From NCBI RefSeq assembly GCF_001053185.1, contig NZ_CSTD01000001.1:310001-374000 (forward strand): a DNA stretch of 64,000 nucleotides, in the 5' to 3' direction. The notes beneath the pieces were generated by a model. That model worked only from the letters and a program-made list of their open reading frames with translations. It was not told the origin of the DNA and searched no databases. Of the stretch, positions 10,156-20,387 are shown piece by piece; the first letter of the stretch is position 1; every line of letters begins with the position of its first letter. Source of the stretch: Mycobacterium bohemicum DSM 44277. GTDB taxonomy: Bacteria; Actinomycetota; Actinomycetes; Mycobacteriales; Mycobacteriaceae. A program made the translations under genes and the position numbers.

Positions 10156-11592
10156 TTACACGTCGTAATAGAGCGCGAACTCGTAGGGGTGCGGCCGGAT
10201 CTGGACCGGCAGGATCTCGTTCTCGCGCTTGAAGCTGATCCACGTCTCGATCAGGTCGGGCGTGAAAACGCCGCCCTCCGTGAGGTATTCGTGGTCGGCC
10301 TCCAGCCGGTCGATCACCGCGGACAGCTGGGTGGGCGCCTGCGGGATGTTGGCGGCCTCCTCGGGCGGCAGCTCGTAGAGGTCCTTGTCGACCGGCGCCT
10401 GCGGCTCGATCTTGTTCTTGATGCCGTCCAGGCCCGCCATCAGCATGGCGGCGAACGCCAGGTACGGGTTGCCCGACGAGTCGGGGCAACGGAACTCCAG
10501 CCGCTTGGCCTTCGGGTTGCTGCCGGTGATCGGGATGCGCACGCAGGCCGACCGGTTGCGCTGGCTGTACACGAGGTTGATGGGTGCCTCGAAGCCGGGG
10601 ACCAGGCGCTTGTAGGAGTTCACCGTCGGGTTGGTGAAGGCCAGCAGCGACGGCGCGTGGTGCAGCAGGCCGCCGATGTAGTGCCGCGCGATGTCGGACA
10701 GGCCGGCGTAGCCCGTCTCGTCGTACATCAGCGGGTTGCCGTCCTTCCACAGCGACTGGTGGGTGTGCATCCCGGAGCCGTTGTCACCGAACAGCGGCTT
10801 GGGCATGAACGTCACGGTCTTGCCGTGCTGCCAGGCGGTGTTCTTGACGATGTACTTGTACAGCTGCATGTCGTCGGCGGCGTGCAGCAGAGTGTTGAAC
10901 TTGTAGTTGATCTCGGCCTGGCCGCCGGTGCCCACCTCGTGGTGGCCCTTCTCGAGGCTGAAGCCGGCCTTGATCAGGTTGGACAACATCGTGGCGCGCA
11001 GGTCGACGTAGTGGTCGACGGGGGCGACGGGGAAGTACCCGCCCTTGGGGCGGACCTTGTAGCCCCGGTTGGGGCTGCCGTCGATCTCGTTGGGCGAGCC
11101 GGTGTTCCACCACCCCGAGATCGCGTCGATCTCGTAGAACGAGCCGTTGGTGCGCGAGTCGAAGCTGATCGAGTCGAAGATGTAGAACTCCGCCTCGGCG
11201 CCGAAATACGCGGTGTCGGCGACCCCCGTGCTCTTCAGGTAGTTCTCGGCCTTGCGGGCGACGTTGCGCGGGTCGCGCGAGTACGGCTCGAGGGTGAACG
11301 GGTCGTGCACGAAGAAGTTCAGGTTGAGCGTCTTGTGTTCGGTGAACAGGTCGACCTGCGCCGTCTCGGGGTCCGGAAGGAGCAGCATGTCGGACTCGTG
11401 GATGGACTGGAACCCGCGAATCGACGAGCCGTCGAAGGCCAAGCCGTCCTCGAACACGCTCTCGTCGAAAAACGAAACCGGAATGGTGAAGTGCTGCATG
11501 ATGCCCGGCAAGTCACAGAACCGGACGTCGACAAACTCGACGTTCTCGTCCTTGACGAGTTTGAAGACGTCGTCGGGCGTCGTTTCCGTCAC
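10156..11592 (-). CDS. glnA1: Glutamine synthetase GlnA1 (main, adenylylated enzyme)
   Basis: 478 residues, exactly the usual GlnA1 size. Motifs: [42 protein letters not shown] and [28 protein letters not shown] near residue 400 contains the tyrosine that GlnE adenylylates. It makes glutamine from glutamate, ammonia and ATP and is the essential mycobacterial enzyme. GTG at 11592 is preceded by AAAGGAG seven bases away. It is monocistronic, with an inverted repeat after its stop and a divergent short gene upstream. Confidence 0.97.
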   Translation of the reverse strand: MTETTPDDVFKLVKDENVEFVDVRFCDLPGIMQHFTIPVSFFDESVFEDGLAFDGSSIRGFQSIHESDMLLLPDPETAQVDLFTEHKTLNLNFFVHDPFTLEPYSRDPRNVARKAENYLKSTGVADTAYFGAEAEFYIFDSISFDSRTNGSFYEIDAISGWWNTGSPNEIDGSPNRGYKVRPKGGYFPVAPVDHYVDLRATMLSNLIKAGFSLEKGHHEVGTGGQAEINYKFNTLLHAADDMQLYKYIVKNTAWQHGKTVTFMPKPLFGDNGSGMHTHQSLWKDGNPLMYDETGYAGLSDIARHYIGGLLHHAPSLLAFTNPTVNSYKRLVPGFEAPINLVYSQRNRSACVRIPITGSNPKAKRLEFRCPDSSGNPYLAFAAMLMAGLDGIKNKIEPQAPVDKDLYELPPEEAANIPQAPTQLSAVIDRLEADHEYLTEGGVFTPDLIETWISFKRENEILPVQIRPHPYEFALYYDV

Positions 11593-11824
11593 AGAAATGC
11601 TCCTTTACTTGGTGTTATCCGCGGCCTGACGCTATGGAGCAGATGTTGCCCGCGAGTCAACGCGGTGTTGCACGGAGGTTACGCGACCACGGCGCCCGCA
11701 GCAGATTCCGGTCAGCCCAGGGGTTCTATTGTGGGGCCATGGCCCGCAAGATCGTATCCGTTCCGGTGTGCAAACGCATCGGTGCGTCGGGTCCCGATGC
11801 CGAGGCGACAGGGGAGCCGGGCCG

Positions 11825-12136
11825 ATGACCCAGGACTCACGCCCGGCCTACCCCGGCGAGCGGCTCGGTTTGCCCGAAAGCGGGCCGGGGTCGCTCGCGC
11901 CGATGGGTCGCCGGCTGGCCGCCCTGATGATCGACTGGCTGATCGCCTACGGCCTGGCCGCGCTGGCCCAGCGGTTGGGGCTTTTCTCCGAGCGATGGCT
12001 GTCGACCGCCGTGCTGGTCATCTGGTTTGCGCTCGGAGTCCTGGCGGTGCGGCTGTTCAGCTTCACGCCCGGGCAGCTGGCGCTGGGCCTGCAGGTGGTC
12101 TCGGTTGGCGGGCGGGCCCCGGCCGATCGCCGCTAG
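11825..12136 (+). CDS. RDD-family membrane protein, shortened at the C-terminus
   Basis: 103 residues. The RDD signature starts at MGRRLAALMIDWLIAYG (first membrane segment), followed by a second segment, WLSTAVLVIWFALGVLAV, and TPGQLALGLQVVSV. Full RDD domains continue with a third hydrophobic segment and a DGRGxxDRxxGT-type ending; here the protein stops after GGRAPADRR. The TAG shares bases with the stop of the convergent DUF4191 gene (CTAG). The mycobacterial orthologue (Rv2219A) is about 140 residues, so roughly a quarter is missing. This could be a deletion or an assembly fault. Confidence 0.6.
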   Translation: MTQDSRPAYPGERLGLPESGPGSLAPMGRRLAALMIDWLIAYGLAALAQRLGLFSERWLSTAVLVIWFALGVLAVRLFSFTPGQLALGLQVVSVGGRAPADRR

Positions 12137-12885
12137 CGCCGGCGGACCGTGCGCTGCACCCCCCGCATCTTGCCGGCGTTGGGCAGTGGCCCCTTGGGCA
12201 TGACGGCGGAACCGGTCCGCGACCCCAGCGCGGCCAGCCGCGACTCGAGGGAGTCCATCTGCTTGACGGTGATGTTGTTCGGCAGGCGGGTCAGGTGGCG
12301 CTCCAGCTTGCCCAGCGGGACCTCGCCCTCGCCGTTGCCGACGACGATGTCGTAGATCGGCGTGTCACCGATCAGCCGCGCGGTGCGCTTCTTCTCCTGG
12401 GCCAGCAGCGGTTTGACGCGGGCCGCCGATCCCTCGCCCACCAGGATGACGCCGGGCCGGCCGAGCACCCGGTGCACCGCGTCGAAGTGCCCGGTGGCGG
12501 CCACCCCCGGGGTCACCCGCCACTTGCCGCGCAGGTTGTCCAGCACCCACGCCGCGGCGCCGGTCTGGCCCTCGGCCTTCCGGTAGATCGACTTCTGGGC
12601 CCGGCGGCTGAAGATGATGAACATCGCCAGCAAGCCCAGCACCACGCCGAATGGGATCAGGGTGATCATGGTGAGTCCGCCGGCCCACACCGCGACGCCC
12701 GCCGACGCGCCGACGATCAGCACGAAGGCGCCGATCATGTACGGCAGCAGGCGCTTGTCCTCCTGGCGCTGAATCTTGAACGCCTCCCACAACTGGCCGC
12801 GGCGCTCCTTGGCGGCGGCCTTGCGGGCGGCCGCGGCTTGCGCCCTCGCGGCCTTGTTGTCAGCGGCGTTGCGGGGTTTTGCCAT
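12133..12885 (-). CDS. DUF4191 integral membrane protein (Rv2219-like)
   Basis: 250 residues. The N-terminus is Lys/Arg/Ala-rich and helical (MAKPRNAADNKAARAQ). Two adjacent membrane segments follow around residues 50-95 (MIGAFVLIVGASAGVAVWAG and MITLIPFGVVLGLLAMFIIF), then a soluble domain with GVILVGEGSAARVKPLLAQE. This is the actinobacterial DUF4191 architecture, always next to lipA. ATG at 12885 gives the family start. The function is unknown; the constant lipA linkage hints at a role connected with lipoylation or with the membrane. Confidence 0.85.
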   Translation of the reverse strand: MAKPRNAADNKAARAQAAAARKAAAKERRGQLWEAFKIQRQEDKRLLPYMIGAFVLIVGASAGVAVWAGGLTMITLIPFGVVLGLLAMFIIFSRRAQKSIYRKAEGQTGAAAWVLDNLRGKWRVTPGVAATGHFDAVHRVLGRPGVILVGEGSAARVKPLLAQEKKRTARLIGDTPIYDIVVGNGEGEVPLGKLERHLTRLPNNITVKQMDSLESRLAALGSRTGSAVMPKGPLPNAGKMRGVQRTVRRR

Positions 12886-12907
12886 AGCCAAAGGATACGT
12901 ACGCGGC

Positions 12908-13837
12908 CTACGGCGCGGAGGCGCCACCGGCGGCCTGCCGGTAGAGGCGTCCCGCGCGGTAGGACGACCGCACCAGCGGACCGGCCAGCACACCCGCGAA
13001 GCCCAGCCCCTCGGCGTGCCGCGCGAACTCGTCGAATTCCTCGGGCCTGACCCAGCGCTCGACCGGGTGGTGACGCGCCGACGGGCGCAGGTACTGGGTG
13101 ATCGTGATGATGTCGCAGCCGGCGGCGCGCAGGTCGGCGAGCGCGGTGCGGACCTCGTCGGGCGTCTCGCCCAGGCCGAGGATGAGGTTGCTCTTGGTGA
13201 CCAGCCCGAAGTCGCGCGCCGCGGTGAGCACGCCCAGGCTGCGCTCGTAGGTGAATGCCGGCCGGATGCGCTTGAACACCCGGGGGACGGTTTCGACGTT
13301 GTGCGCCAACACTTCCGGGCGCGACTCGAACACCTCGGCCAGCCGGGCGGGCTCGCCGTTGAAGTCGGGGATCAAGAGCTCCACGCGGGTCGACGGGTTC
13401 AGCTCCCTGATGGCGCGCACCGTTTCGGCGTAGAGCCAGGCCCCGCCGTCGGGCAGGTCGTCGCGGGCCACGCCGGTGACCGTGGCGTAGCGCAGCCCCA
13501 TCGTCGCGACGCTTTCGGCGACCCGCCGGGGCTCGTCGCGGTCGAGCGCGGCGGGCTTTCCGGTGTCGATCTGGCAGAAGTCGCAGCGACGGGTGCACTG
13601 GTCGCCGCCGATCAGGAAGGTGGCCTCCCTGTCCTCCCAGCATTCGAAGATGTTGGGGCAGCCGGCCTCCTCGCAGACGGTGTGCAACCCCTCGCGCCGG
13701 ACCAGTCCCTTGAGCTGTGTGTACTCCGGGCCCATCCGGGCGCGGACCCTGATCCACGGCGGCTTGCGCTCGATCGGGGTCTGCGTGTTGCGCACCTCGA
13801 GCCGCAGCAGCCGCCGGCCCCCGGGTGCAACAGTCAC
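12908..13837 (-). CDS. lipA: Lipoyl synthase LipA
   Basis: 309 residues. The auxiliary-cluster cysteines are in [13 protein letters not shown] (CX4CX5C) and the radical-SAM cluster is in [10 protein letters not shown] (CX3CX2C). The C-terminal VRSSYRAG supplies the RSSY ligand serine. It inserts two sulfurs into octanoyl groups on E2 and GcvH proteins using SAM. GTG at 13837 overlaps the lipB stop (GTGA), so it is translationally coupled downstream of lipB. Together with dlaT this is a lipoate synthesis and use cluster. Confidence 0.96.
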   Translation of the reverse strand: MTVAPGGRRLLRLEVRNTQTPIERKPPWIRVRARMGPEYTQLKGLVRREGLHTVCEEAGCPNIFECWEDREATFLIGGDQCTRRCDFCQIDTGKPAALDRDEPRRVAESVATMGLRYATVTGVARDDLPDGGAWLYAETVRAIRELNPSTRVELLIPDFNGEPARLAEVFESRPEVLAHNVETVPRVFKRIRPAFTYERSLGVLTAARDFGLVTKSNLILGLGETPDEVRTALADLRAAGCDIITITQYLRPSARHHPVERWVRPEEFDEFARHAEGLGFAGVLAGPLVRSSYRAGRLYRQAAGGASAP

Positions 13838-14547
13838 GTTGCCGATGCTACGCGGGCCGGCCGATGATCACCGATCGGCAGGACGCCGTCCAGGGCGTCG
13901 CAGACGCCGGCGGCGACCGGCGCGCGGACCTCGTCGACGGTCACCGTGCGGCGCAGTTCGGCCGACAGCGACGTCACCCCGGCGTCGGCGATGCCGCACG
14001 GCACGATGGCGCCGAACGCGCCCAGATCGCAGTCGCAGTTCAGCGCGAACCCGTGCAGGGTGGTCGCGCGCGCGACCCGCACCCCGATGGCGGCGACCTT
14101 GCGCTCGGGCCGGCCGGCCCCGGCCGGCACCCACACCCCCGACCTGCCCTCGACCCGGACGGTGTGCAGGCCCAGGTCGGCGCACACCCTGATCAGCGAC
14201 TCTTCAAGGCGCCGAACGTAATTCACCACATCAAGCGGCTCGGCCAACCCGATGATCGGATAGCCGACCAGCTGCCCGGGCCCGTGCCAGGTGATCTTGC
14301 CGCCGCGGTCGGTGTCGACGACCGGGGTGCCGTCCACCGGCCGTTCGTGCGGGTCGGTGCGCCGCCCCGCGGTGTAGACCGGCGGGTGCTCCATCAGCAG
14401 GAGGGTGTCGGCGCCGCCCGCGACCCTGGCGTCGGCCAGGTCCCGCTGCAGCTGCCAGGCGGTGCGGTAGTCGACCGCCCCCAGCTGGCGGACGTCGATC
14501 GGACCGCGGTCGGCGCGAATGGAGCTCACTACCGCGAGGTTACTCAT
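13834..14547 (-). CDS. lipB: Octanoyltransferase LipB
   Basis: 237 residues. It carries the family signature [18 protein letters not shown]. The catalytic lysine lies in ERKVAAIGV and the catalytic cysteine in [13 protein letters not shown]. It moves octanoate from acyl-carrier protein to lipoyl domains, giving the substrate for LipA. The open frame extends far upstream but ATG at 14547 ([11 protein letters not shown]) is the homologous start. The stop overlaps lipA, so the pair forms an operon. Confidence 0.95.
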   Translation of the reverse strand: MSNLAVVSSIRADRGPIDVRQLGAVDYRTAWQLQRDLADARVAGGADTLLLMEHPPVYTAGRRTDPHERPVDGTPVVDTDRGGKITWHGPGQLVGYPIIGLAEPLDVVNYVRRLEESLIRVCADLGLHTVRVEGRSGVWVPAGAGRPERKVAAIGVRVARATTLHGFALNCDCDLGAFGAIVPCGIADAGVTSLSAELRRTVTVDEVRAPVAAGVCDALDGVLPIGDHRPARVASAT

Positions 14548-14636
14548 GTGATCGCCGTCACCGCGTCCCGCGTCGGTATCGGTCGCCTCCGCACCCGCGG
14601 CGGCGGGCGCCGCCTGACCCCGGGCCGATTTGCGGT

Positions 14637-15560
14637 CTAGTCGTGGTCGCGACGCGCGGTCGCATAACCGAGCGCCTCGCCGATGGTGTTGTGGTGGAAC
14701 CGAAAACCGGCGTGCTCCAGCGCCGACGGGATGGCGCGCTGCCCGATCAGCAGCCCCTCGTCGGCGAACTCGCCGAGGGCGGCCCGGATCGCGAAGCCGG
14801 GCACCATCAACGGCGTCGGGCGGTTCAGCGCGCGGCCGAACGTGGTGGTGAATTCGGCGTTGGTGACGGGCGCGGGCCCGGTCATGTTCACCGGCCCGGA
14901 CAGCGACGGATTGTTGATCGCGAACAGCAGCGCCCGCACCTCGTCCTCGAGGCTGATCCATGACATGTACTGCCGGCCGCTGCCCAGCCGGGCACCAAGG
15001 CCGGCCGCGAACACCGGCCGCATCATCCGCAACGCGCCGCCCGACGGCGACAGCACCACACCGGTGCGGGCCAGCACGACACGGGCACCGCCGTACTGGG
15101 CGGGCAGCGTCGCGGCCTCCCAGTCCTGGCACAGCTGGGCCAGGAATCCGCTTCCGGCCCGGTCGCTTTCGTCGACCACACGGTCCCTGGTGTTGCCGTA
15201 GAAGCCCACCGCGCTGGCGTTGATGAACGTCTCGACGCCGACGTCGGCGACGGCGTTGGCCAGCACCTCGGTCGGCGTGATGCGGCTGTCGCGCAGGCTC
15301 TGCTTGAACGCGCCCGACCATCGTCTCCGGCCGATGTTCACGCCGCACAGGTTGACGACGGTGTCGACGTCGCCGAGCGCGTCGGCGTCGAACTCGCCGC
15401 TGTCGGGATTCCAGTGCAGCTCTTCGGAATTCGCAGGCGTGCGGCGCACGATGCGCAGCACGGTGTGGTCGGCCGCGCGCAGGGCGGCGGCCAGGGCGGA
15501 CCCGATGAGGCCGGACGATCCCGCTATCGCGATGACGGCCTTGCCGTCAGCTCGAGTCAC
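14637..15560 (-). CDS. NAD(P)-binding epimerase-like protein, TIGR01777/SDR39U1 family
   Basis: 307 residues. The N-terminal Rossmann motif is [21 protein letters not shown]. Further SDR39U1-type markers are [45 protein letters not shown] and the C-terminal [14 protein letters not shown]. This family is homologous to YfcH and occurs beside lipB and dlaT in actinobacteria (Rv2216). The reaction is unknown. The gene ends 89 bases from lipB and begins 3 bases after the dlaT stop, so it is probably cotranscribed with dlaT. Confidence 0.85.
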   Translation of the reverse strand: MTRADGKAVIAIAGSSGLIGSALAAALRAADHTVLRIVRRTPANSEELHWNPDSGEFDADALGDVDTVVNLCGVNIGRRRWSGAFKQSLRDSRITPTEVLANAVADVGVETFINASAVGFYGNTRDRVVDESDRAGSGFLAQLCQDWEAATLPAQYGGARVVLARTGVVLSPSGGALRMMRPVFAAGLGARLGSGRQYMSWISLEDEVRALLFAINNPSLSGPVNMTGPAPVTNAEFTTTFGRALNRPTPLMVPGFAIRAALGEFADEGLLIGQRAIPSALEHAGFRFHHNTIGEALGYATARRDHD

Positions 15561-15563
15561 GAC

Positions 15564-17357
15564 TTAGAGCCCCAGGTCGGCCTCGAACGCTCCCTCTTCG
15601 AGCCGGTGCTTGATGGTGCTGAGGAAACGTCCGGCGTCGGCCCCGTCGATCAGGCGGTGGTCGTAGGTCAGCGGGAGGTAGCACACCGAACGGACGCCGA
15701 TCGATTCGTTGCCGAACTCGTCGACGATGACCCGCGGCCGCTTGACGATGGCCCCGGTGCCCAGCATGGCGGCCTGCGGCGGCACCAGGATCGGGGTGTC
15801 GAACAAGGCGCCCTGGCTGCCGATGTTGGTGATCGTGAAAGTGCCACCGGACAATTCGTCGGGTTTGAGGTTGCCCGAGCGGGCCCGCGCGGCGATGTCG
15901 GCGATCGCCCGGGCCAGCCCGGCAAGGGACAGGTCGCCGGCATTGTGGATGACGGGGGAGAGCAGGCCCTGTTCGGTGTCCACCGCGAAACCGAGGTGCT
16001 CGGCGTCGTAGTAGGTGATTTCTTTGGTGTCCTCGTTGTAGCTGGCGTTGATGTTGGGGTGGACCTTGAGGGCGTCGATCACGGCGCGCGCGATGAACGG
16101 CAGGAAGGTCAGGTTCACCCCTTCGCGTTCGGCGAACGCCGCCTTGGCCCGGGCCCGCAGGCCGACGATCCGGGTCATGTCGACCTCGTGGGTCTGCGTC
16201 AGCTGGGCGGTGGCCTGCAGCGATTCGCGCGTCTTGGCCGCCGTGATCTGCCGGATCCGGCTGGCCTTCTGGGTGGTGCCGCGCAGGTGTGCCAGTGCGG
16301 GTGCAGGGGCCGCGGGTGCCGGGGCCGCCTTGGCGGCGGCGGGGGCCGGCGCGGTGGGTGCGGGAGCCTGCTGTGGCTCATCTTTCTTCTGCGCGACCGC
16401 GAGGACGTCCTGCTTGCGGATGCGCCCGCCCACCCCGGTGCCCGTGACGGTGCCCAGGTCGATGTTGTGCTCGGCGGCGAGTTTGCGCACGAGCGGCGTC
16501 ACGTACGGGCTGCCATTGGTGCCCGAGTCGCCGGCCTGCGGGGCCGGCTGCGCCTGTGCCGGTTGGGGTTTCGGTTCGGGAGCCGGCTGCGGCGTGGGTT
16601 CGGGTTTCGCCTCCTCCTTGGGCTGGGCCTCGGGCTGGGGCTCCGGTTCCGGCGCGGGTGCGGGCTTGGGCTGGGGTTTCGGCTCGGGTTTCGGTTGGGG
16701 CGGTGCGGGTGCGGCGGCCTCGGAGCCGGTCCCGATCTTGGCCAGCTCACCGCCGACCGCGACGACGTCGTCCTCCTCGGCGGTGATGCTGATCAGCACG
16801 CCGGCCACCGGCGACGGAATCTCGGTGTCGACCTTGTCGGTGGACACTTCCACCAGGGGGTCGTCGACCTGGACCGAATCGCCCACCTTCTTCAGCCACC
16901 GCGTCACGGTGCCCTCGGTGACCGACTCGCCCAGTTCCGGCATGACCACCGGCGTCGCGTCGCCGGAACCTCCGCCGGATTGCCGTGGCGCCGGGGCCGC
17001 CGGCTCGGGTTCGGGTTCGGGTTGCGCTTCGGCTTGCGGCTCGGGTTCGGCAGCCGCCGGTGGCGATTCCGGTTGGCTGGGCGCCGGGGCGGGTGCCGCG
17101 GAATCGCCTCCGGCTTCGGATGCCTCGCCGATGAGAGCAAGGTCTCCGCCCACCTCGACGATGTCGTCCTCCTGGGCGATGATCTTGGTCAGCACGCCCG
17201 CCGCCGGCGAGGGAATCTCGGTGTCGACCTTGTCGGTCGAGACCTCGACGAGGGGCTCGTCGACTTCGACCGTGTCGCCTTCCTGCTTGAGCCAGCGGGT
17301 GACCGTCCCCTCGGTGACGCTCTCACCGAGTGCGGGCATCTGGACGGAGAAGGCCAT
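15564..17357 (-). CDS. dlaT: Dihydrolipoamide acyltransferase E2 (DlaT)
   Basis: 597 residues from ATG 17357 ([14 protein letters not shown]). Two N-terminal lipoyl domains each carry the lipoylated lysine in [15 protein letters not shown]. They are joined by long Pro/Ala/Glu-rich linkers. A peripheral-subunit-binding domain follows ([16 protein letters not shown]), then the catalytic domain ending with [14 protein letters not shown], which contains the active-site His. In mycobacteria DlaT is the E2 of pyruvate dehydrogenase and also part of a peroxidase system with Lpd, AhpD and AhpC. The linkers make it a little longer than the roughly 550 residues of M. tuberculosis DlaT. Confidence 0.95.
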   Translation of the reverse strand: MAFSVQMPALGESVTEGTVTRWLKQEGDTVEVDEPLVEVSTDKVDTEIPSPAAGVLTKIIAQEDDIVEVGGDLALIGEASEAGGDSAAPAPAPSQPESPPAAAEPEPQAEAQPEPEPEPAAPAPRQSGGGSGDATPVVMPELGESVTEGTVTRWLKKVGDSVQVDDPLVEVSTDKVDTEIPSPVAGVLISITAEEDDVVAVGGELAKIGTGSEAAAPAPPQPKPEPKPQPKPAPAPEPEPQPEAQPKEEAKPEPTPQPAPEPKPQPAQAQPAPQAGDSGTNGSPYVTPLVRKLAAEHNIDLGTVTGTGVGGRIRKQDVLAVAQKKDEPQQAPAPTAPAPAAAKAAPAPAAPAPALAHLRGTTQKASRIRQITAAKTRESLQATAQLTQTHEVDMTRIVGLRARAKAAFAEREGVNLTFLPFIARAVIDALKVHPNINASYNEDTKEITYYDAEHLGFAVDTEQGLLSPVIHNAGDLSLAGLARAIADIAARARSGNLKPDELSGGTFTITNIGSQGALFDTPILVPPQAAMLGTGAIVKRPRVIVDEFGNESIGVRSVCYLPLTYDHRLIDGADAGRFLSTIKHRLEEGAFEADLGL

Positions 17358-17563
17358 CTCTTCTGACTCCTCGATCGGTGTCGGGGCACGTCGTACATTG
17401 GCTACCACACCGCGGCGCTGCCGGTGCGGCATCGAAGCAGCTATTCAAAACTATCCTGTCATTGCGCGCGCGTCGGCACTCGGTCAGGGCGGGGCGCTCA
17501 CGTGCCGGGCGCGCCCGTACCCGCTTGCTACGGTGTGGCGACGTAGCGAGACGCGGAGGTCCC

Positions 17564-19339
17564 ATGCCGGCAACACCACAGGCGCCCCAGCAGTTCGTCG
17601 AGAGCGCGGACGGCGCGCGCATCGCGATCTACGAACAGGGCAACCCCGACGGCCCCACCGTCGTGCTGGTGCACGGCTGGCCCGACTCGCACGTGCTGTG
17701 GGACGGCGTCGTGCCGTCGCTGGCCGAGCGGTTCCGGGTCGTCCGCTACGACAACCGTGGCGTCGGGATGTCGTCGGCGCCCAAACCGGTGTCGGCGCAC
17801 ACCATGGAGCGCTACGCGGACGACTTCGCCGCGGTGATCGGAGAGCTGAGCCCCGGCGCCCCGGTGCACGTGCTGGCCCACGACTGGGGTTCGGCCGGAG
17901 TCTGGGAGTACCTCACCCGTCCCGGCGCCGGTGACCGCGTCGCGTCCTTCACCTCGGTGTCCGGCCCGAGCCAGGATCAACTCGCCGACTTCATCTTCGG
18001 CGGCCTGCGCCGTCCGTGGCGGCCCCGCACCTTCCTGCGGGCGCTCGTCCAGGGCCTGCGCCTGACCTACATGGTGCTGTTCTCCATTCCCGTGCTGGCG
18101 CCGTTGACGCTGCGGCTGGCGTTCTCGAGCGCGGCGATCCGGCGCAACATGGTCGACAACATCCCCGCCGAGAAGATCCATCACTCCGCCAAGCTGGCCG
18201 CGGACGCGGCCCACTCCGTAAAGGTGTATCCCGCCAACTACTTTCGGACGTATTCCCGCAAGCGGCCGGTTCCGGTGATCGACGTGCCGGTGCAGCTCAT
18301 CGTCAATACCCAAGATCCCTTCGTGCGGCCCTACGGCTTTGAACAGACGGCGCGGTGGGTGCCGCGGCTGTGGCGCCGCGACATCAAGGCCGGGCACTTC
18401 TCGCCGATGTCGCACCCGCAGGTGATGTCCGCCGCGGTCCACGATTTCGCCGACCTGGTCGACGGCGGACGGCCGAGCCGGGCCATGCTGCGCGCGCAGG
18501 TCGGGCGGCCGCGCGAAGAGTTCGGCGACACCCTGGTCGCCGTCACCGGGGCCGGCAGCGGAATCGGCCGCGAGACCGCTTACGCGTTCGCGCGCGCGGG
18601 CGCCGAGCTGGTCGTCAGCGACATCGACGAGGCCGCGGTCAAGGAGACCGCCGCCCAGATCGCCGCGCACGGCGGCCGGGCGCACCCGTATGTGCTCGAC
18701 GTGGCCGACGCCCACGCGGTGGAGGCCTTCGCCGAGCGGGTCAGCGCCGAGCACGGCGTCCCCGACATCGTGGTCAACAACGCCGGCATCGGGCACGCGG
18801 GCGCGTTCCTGGATACCCCGGCCGAGCAGTTCGACCGGGTGATGGACGTCAACTTCGGCGGCGTGGTCAACGGCTGCCGGTCGTTCGGGCGGCGCCTGGT
18901 CGAACGCGGCACGGGCGGGCACATCGTCAACATCGCGTCCATGGCCGCCTATGCGCCGCTGCAGTCGCTGAGCGCCTATTGCAGCTCCAAGGCGGCGACC
19001 TTCATGCTCTCCGACTGCCTGCGCGCCGAACTCGACGCCGCCGGCGTCGGATTGACGACCATCTGCCCCGGCGTCATCAACACCAACATCATCGACACCA
19101 CCCGCTTCAACGCCCCCGCGGACCGCGGAGACGAGCACGTCGAGGGCCGTCAGGGTCAGCTGAAGAAGGCGTTCGCGCTGCGTCACTACGGTCCCGACAA
19201 GGTCGCCAAGGCGATCTTGTCGTCGGTCAAGAAGAACAAGCCGATCCGCCCGGTGGCGCCGGAAGCGCATGCCTTCTACGGGCTGGCGCGCGTGGCACCG
19301 CAGGCTTTGCGCAGCACCGCGCGGGTGCGGGTCATCTAG
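17564..19339 (+). CDS. ephD: EphD: epoxide hydrolase-like domain fused to a short-chain dehydrogenase
   Basis: 591 residues with two domains. Residues 1 to about 300 form an alpha/beta hydrolase: LVHGWPDSHVLW oxyanion region, nucleophile Asp in LAHDWGS, and catalytic His in AGHFSPMSHP. From about residue 325 a classical SDR begins with VTGAGSGIGRETAYAFARAG, then NNAGIGHAG and the catalytic Tyr/Lys in AYCSSKAA. This fusion is normal for mycobacterial EphD, which has been linked to mycolic-acid modification and epoxide hydrolysis. ATG at 17564 was chosen over upstream open frame because it gives the family start. Confidence 0.93.
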   Translation: MPATPQAPQQFVESADGARIAIYEQGNPDGPTVVLVHGWPDSHVLWDGVVPSLAERFRVVRYDNRGVGMSSAPKPVSAHTMERYADDFAAVIGELSPGAPVHVLAHDWGSAGVWEYLTRPGAGDRVASFTSVSGPSQDQLADFIFGGLRRPWRPRTFLRALVQGLRLTYMVLFSIPVLAPLTLRLAFSSAAIRRNMVDNIPAEKIHHSAKLAADAAHSVKVYPANYFRTYSRKRPVPVIDVPVQLIVNTQDPFVRPYGFEQTARWVPRLWRRDIKAGHFSPMSHPQVMSAAVHDFADLVDGGRPSRAMLRAQVGRPREEFGDTLVAVTGAGSGIGRETAYAFARAGAELVVSDIDEAAVKETAAQIAAHGGRAHPYVLDVADAHAVEAFAERVSAEHGVPDIVVNNAGIGHAGAFLDTPAEQFDRVMDVNFGGVVNGCRSFGRRLVERGTGGHIVNIASMAAYAPLQSLSAYCSSKAATFMLSDCLRAELDAAGVGLTTICPGVINTNIIDTTRFNAPADRGDEHVEGRQGQLKKAFALRHYGPDKVAKAILSSVKKNKPIRPVAPEAHAFYGLARVAPQALRSTARVRVI

Positions 19340-19344
19340 CCCGG

Positions 19345-19425
19345 GCGGCGATCGCTGCCGGGCCCTGTGCGGGCCTGAGGGCCGCGACCCGCCTCACCCG
19401 GCTTCGCCGGGCTTGCGATCGCCGC
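19345..19425. terminator. Inverted repeat with inner hairpin between convergent genes
   Basis: GCGGCGATCGC at 19345-19355 pairs perfectly with GCGATCGCCGC at 19415-19425. Inside lies a compact hairpin, CCCGGC-TTC-GCCGGG, at 19397-19411. It separates ephD (plus) from the small membrane-protein gene (minus), whose stop codon it touches. A bidirectional terminator is the likely role. Confidence 0.5.
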
Positions 19426-19769
19426 TAAACGCCGGTCTGCCGCGCGCCCCGCCGCTGCACCAGCAACGCGCCGGCGACCACGACGATCCCGATGACCGCC
19501 AGCGGAATCGTCCACGCCCGCCGGCCGCCCACCTCGGACTGGCACTTCGCGACGAAGTCGGTGTGCGGAACCACCTGGTTGAGGATCGGGATGTTCGCCA
19601 CCCCGTTGTTGTTGGCGCTCCTGGCGGCGGACAGGTCCGTCGCGACGGCGTTCCCGCAGCCCACGGAGTGGCCGTTGCCGTCGGACACCGACACCGGAGT
19701 CAACAGCCCGATCACGCCCGCGAGCAACAGCACCGCGCCCAATCCGACAACCAACCGACGAACGGTCAT
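19425..19769 (-). CDS. Small membrane-anchored protein with two hydrophobic segments
   Basis: 114 residues from ATG 19769 (MTVRRLVVGLGAVLLLAGVIG). It has an N-terminal hydrophobic segment, an external loop of about 60 residues with two cysteines (HSVGCGNAV and VAKCQSE), and a C-terminal membrane segment followed by a basic tail (VQRRGARQ). The topology suggests a cysteine-bridged extracytoplasmic loop held by two helices. Similar short proteins occur in mycobacteria but no function is known. It is convergent with ephD. Confidence 0.65.
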   Translation of the reverse strand: MTVRRLVVGLGAVLLLAGVIGLLTPVSVSDGNGHSVGCGNAVATDLSAARSANNNGVANIPILNQVVPHTDFVAKCQSEVGGRRAWTIPLAVIGIVVVAGALLVQRRGARQTGV

Positions 19770-19916
19770 GATCCGCCTCCTGTCCAACGCCCGTATTGGT
19801 AACGGCTTAATAGCCACTGTTCAGCCGCGCTAAACGGCCCCGGCCGCAGCGGTTGCGTGTGGTTTCGGGCGACCGGGGTATCCGGAGGGGGTATGCCGGT
19901 GGAAAAAGGAGTGCAG

Positions 19917-20384
19917 ATGACCGCGACCCGAGAGATGGCCACGACCCGCGAGGTGGAGGCGTCGCGCCAGCAGATTTGGGACGCGATGGCCGACGGGTGG
20001 ACGTACGCCCAGTGGGTGGTGGGCAACAGCCGGACCCGTGCCGTCGACTCGCACTGGCCGGAACCCGGCTCCGCCATCAAGCACTCGGTCGGGGTGTGGC
20101 CGTTGGTGATCAGCGACCAGACGGTGGTCGAGAGCTGCACCCCCGGCGAGGAACTCGTGCTGCTCGCCGGCATCGGGCCGCTCGGCGCGTTGCGGATAAC
20201 GCTGCGGCTCAAGGACTTACCGAACGGGGGCTGCCGCGTCGAGATGATCGAGACGCCCGCCTCCGGCCCGGTGAACCTGATTCCCGACCGGCTGGCCCTG
20301 GCCGCGGTGTACCCCCGCAACCGCGAGTGTCTCTGGCGGCTGGCCGCGATCGCCAAGCGCCTCGAGCCCAGCGAGGTCAATTAG
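19917..20384 (+). CDS. SRPBCC (START-like) family protein
   Basis: 155 residues. It shows the polyketide-cyclase/START-like pattern: an N-terminal ATTREVEASRQQIWDAMADGWTYAQWVVG, then GEELVLLAGIGPLGALRITLRL and a C-terminal helix. ATG at 19917 was chosen because AAGGAG lies about six bases upstream; ATG at 19893 is an alternative. Only 3 bases separate its stop from the FAD-oxidoreductase gene, so the two are an operon. Such proteins bind hydrophobic ligands, and this one may handle the oxidoreductase's lipid or isoprenoid substrate (inference). Confidence 0.75.
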   Translation: MTATREMATTREVEASRQQIWDAMADGWTYAQWVVGNSRTRAVDSHWPEPGSAIKHSVGVWPLVISDQTVVESCTPGEELVLLAGIGPLGALRITLRLKDLPNGGCRVEMIETPASGPVNLIPDRLALAAVYPRNRECLWRLAAIAKRLEPSEVN

Positions 20385-20387
20385 CGG

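Noticed and set aside
10129..13050. Long plus-strand frame of 973 codons over glnA1 and the DUF4191 gene
   Set aside because: It crosses several real genes on the opposite strand and shows only shadow composition except for the part that belongs to the RDD gene in another frame.
16320..17100. Pro/Ala/Glu repeats in dlaT as a tandem-repeat element
   Set aside because: These are the flexible linkers between lipoyl and catalytic domains; the frame stays open and the domains are complete.
17564..19339. EphD as a novel hydrolase-dehydrogenase fusion
   Set aside because: This two-domain architecture is normal for mycobacterial EphD.
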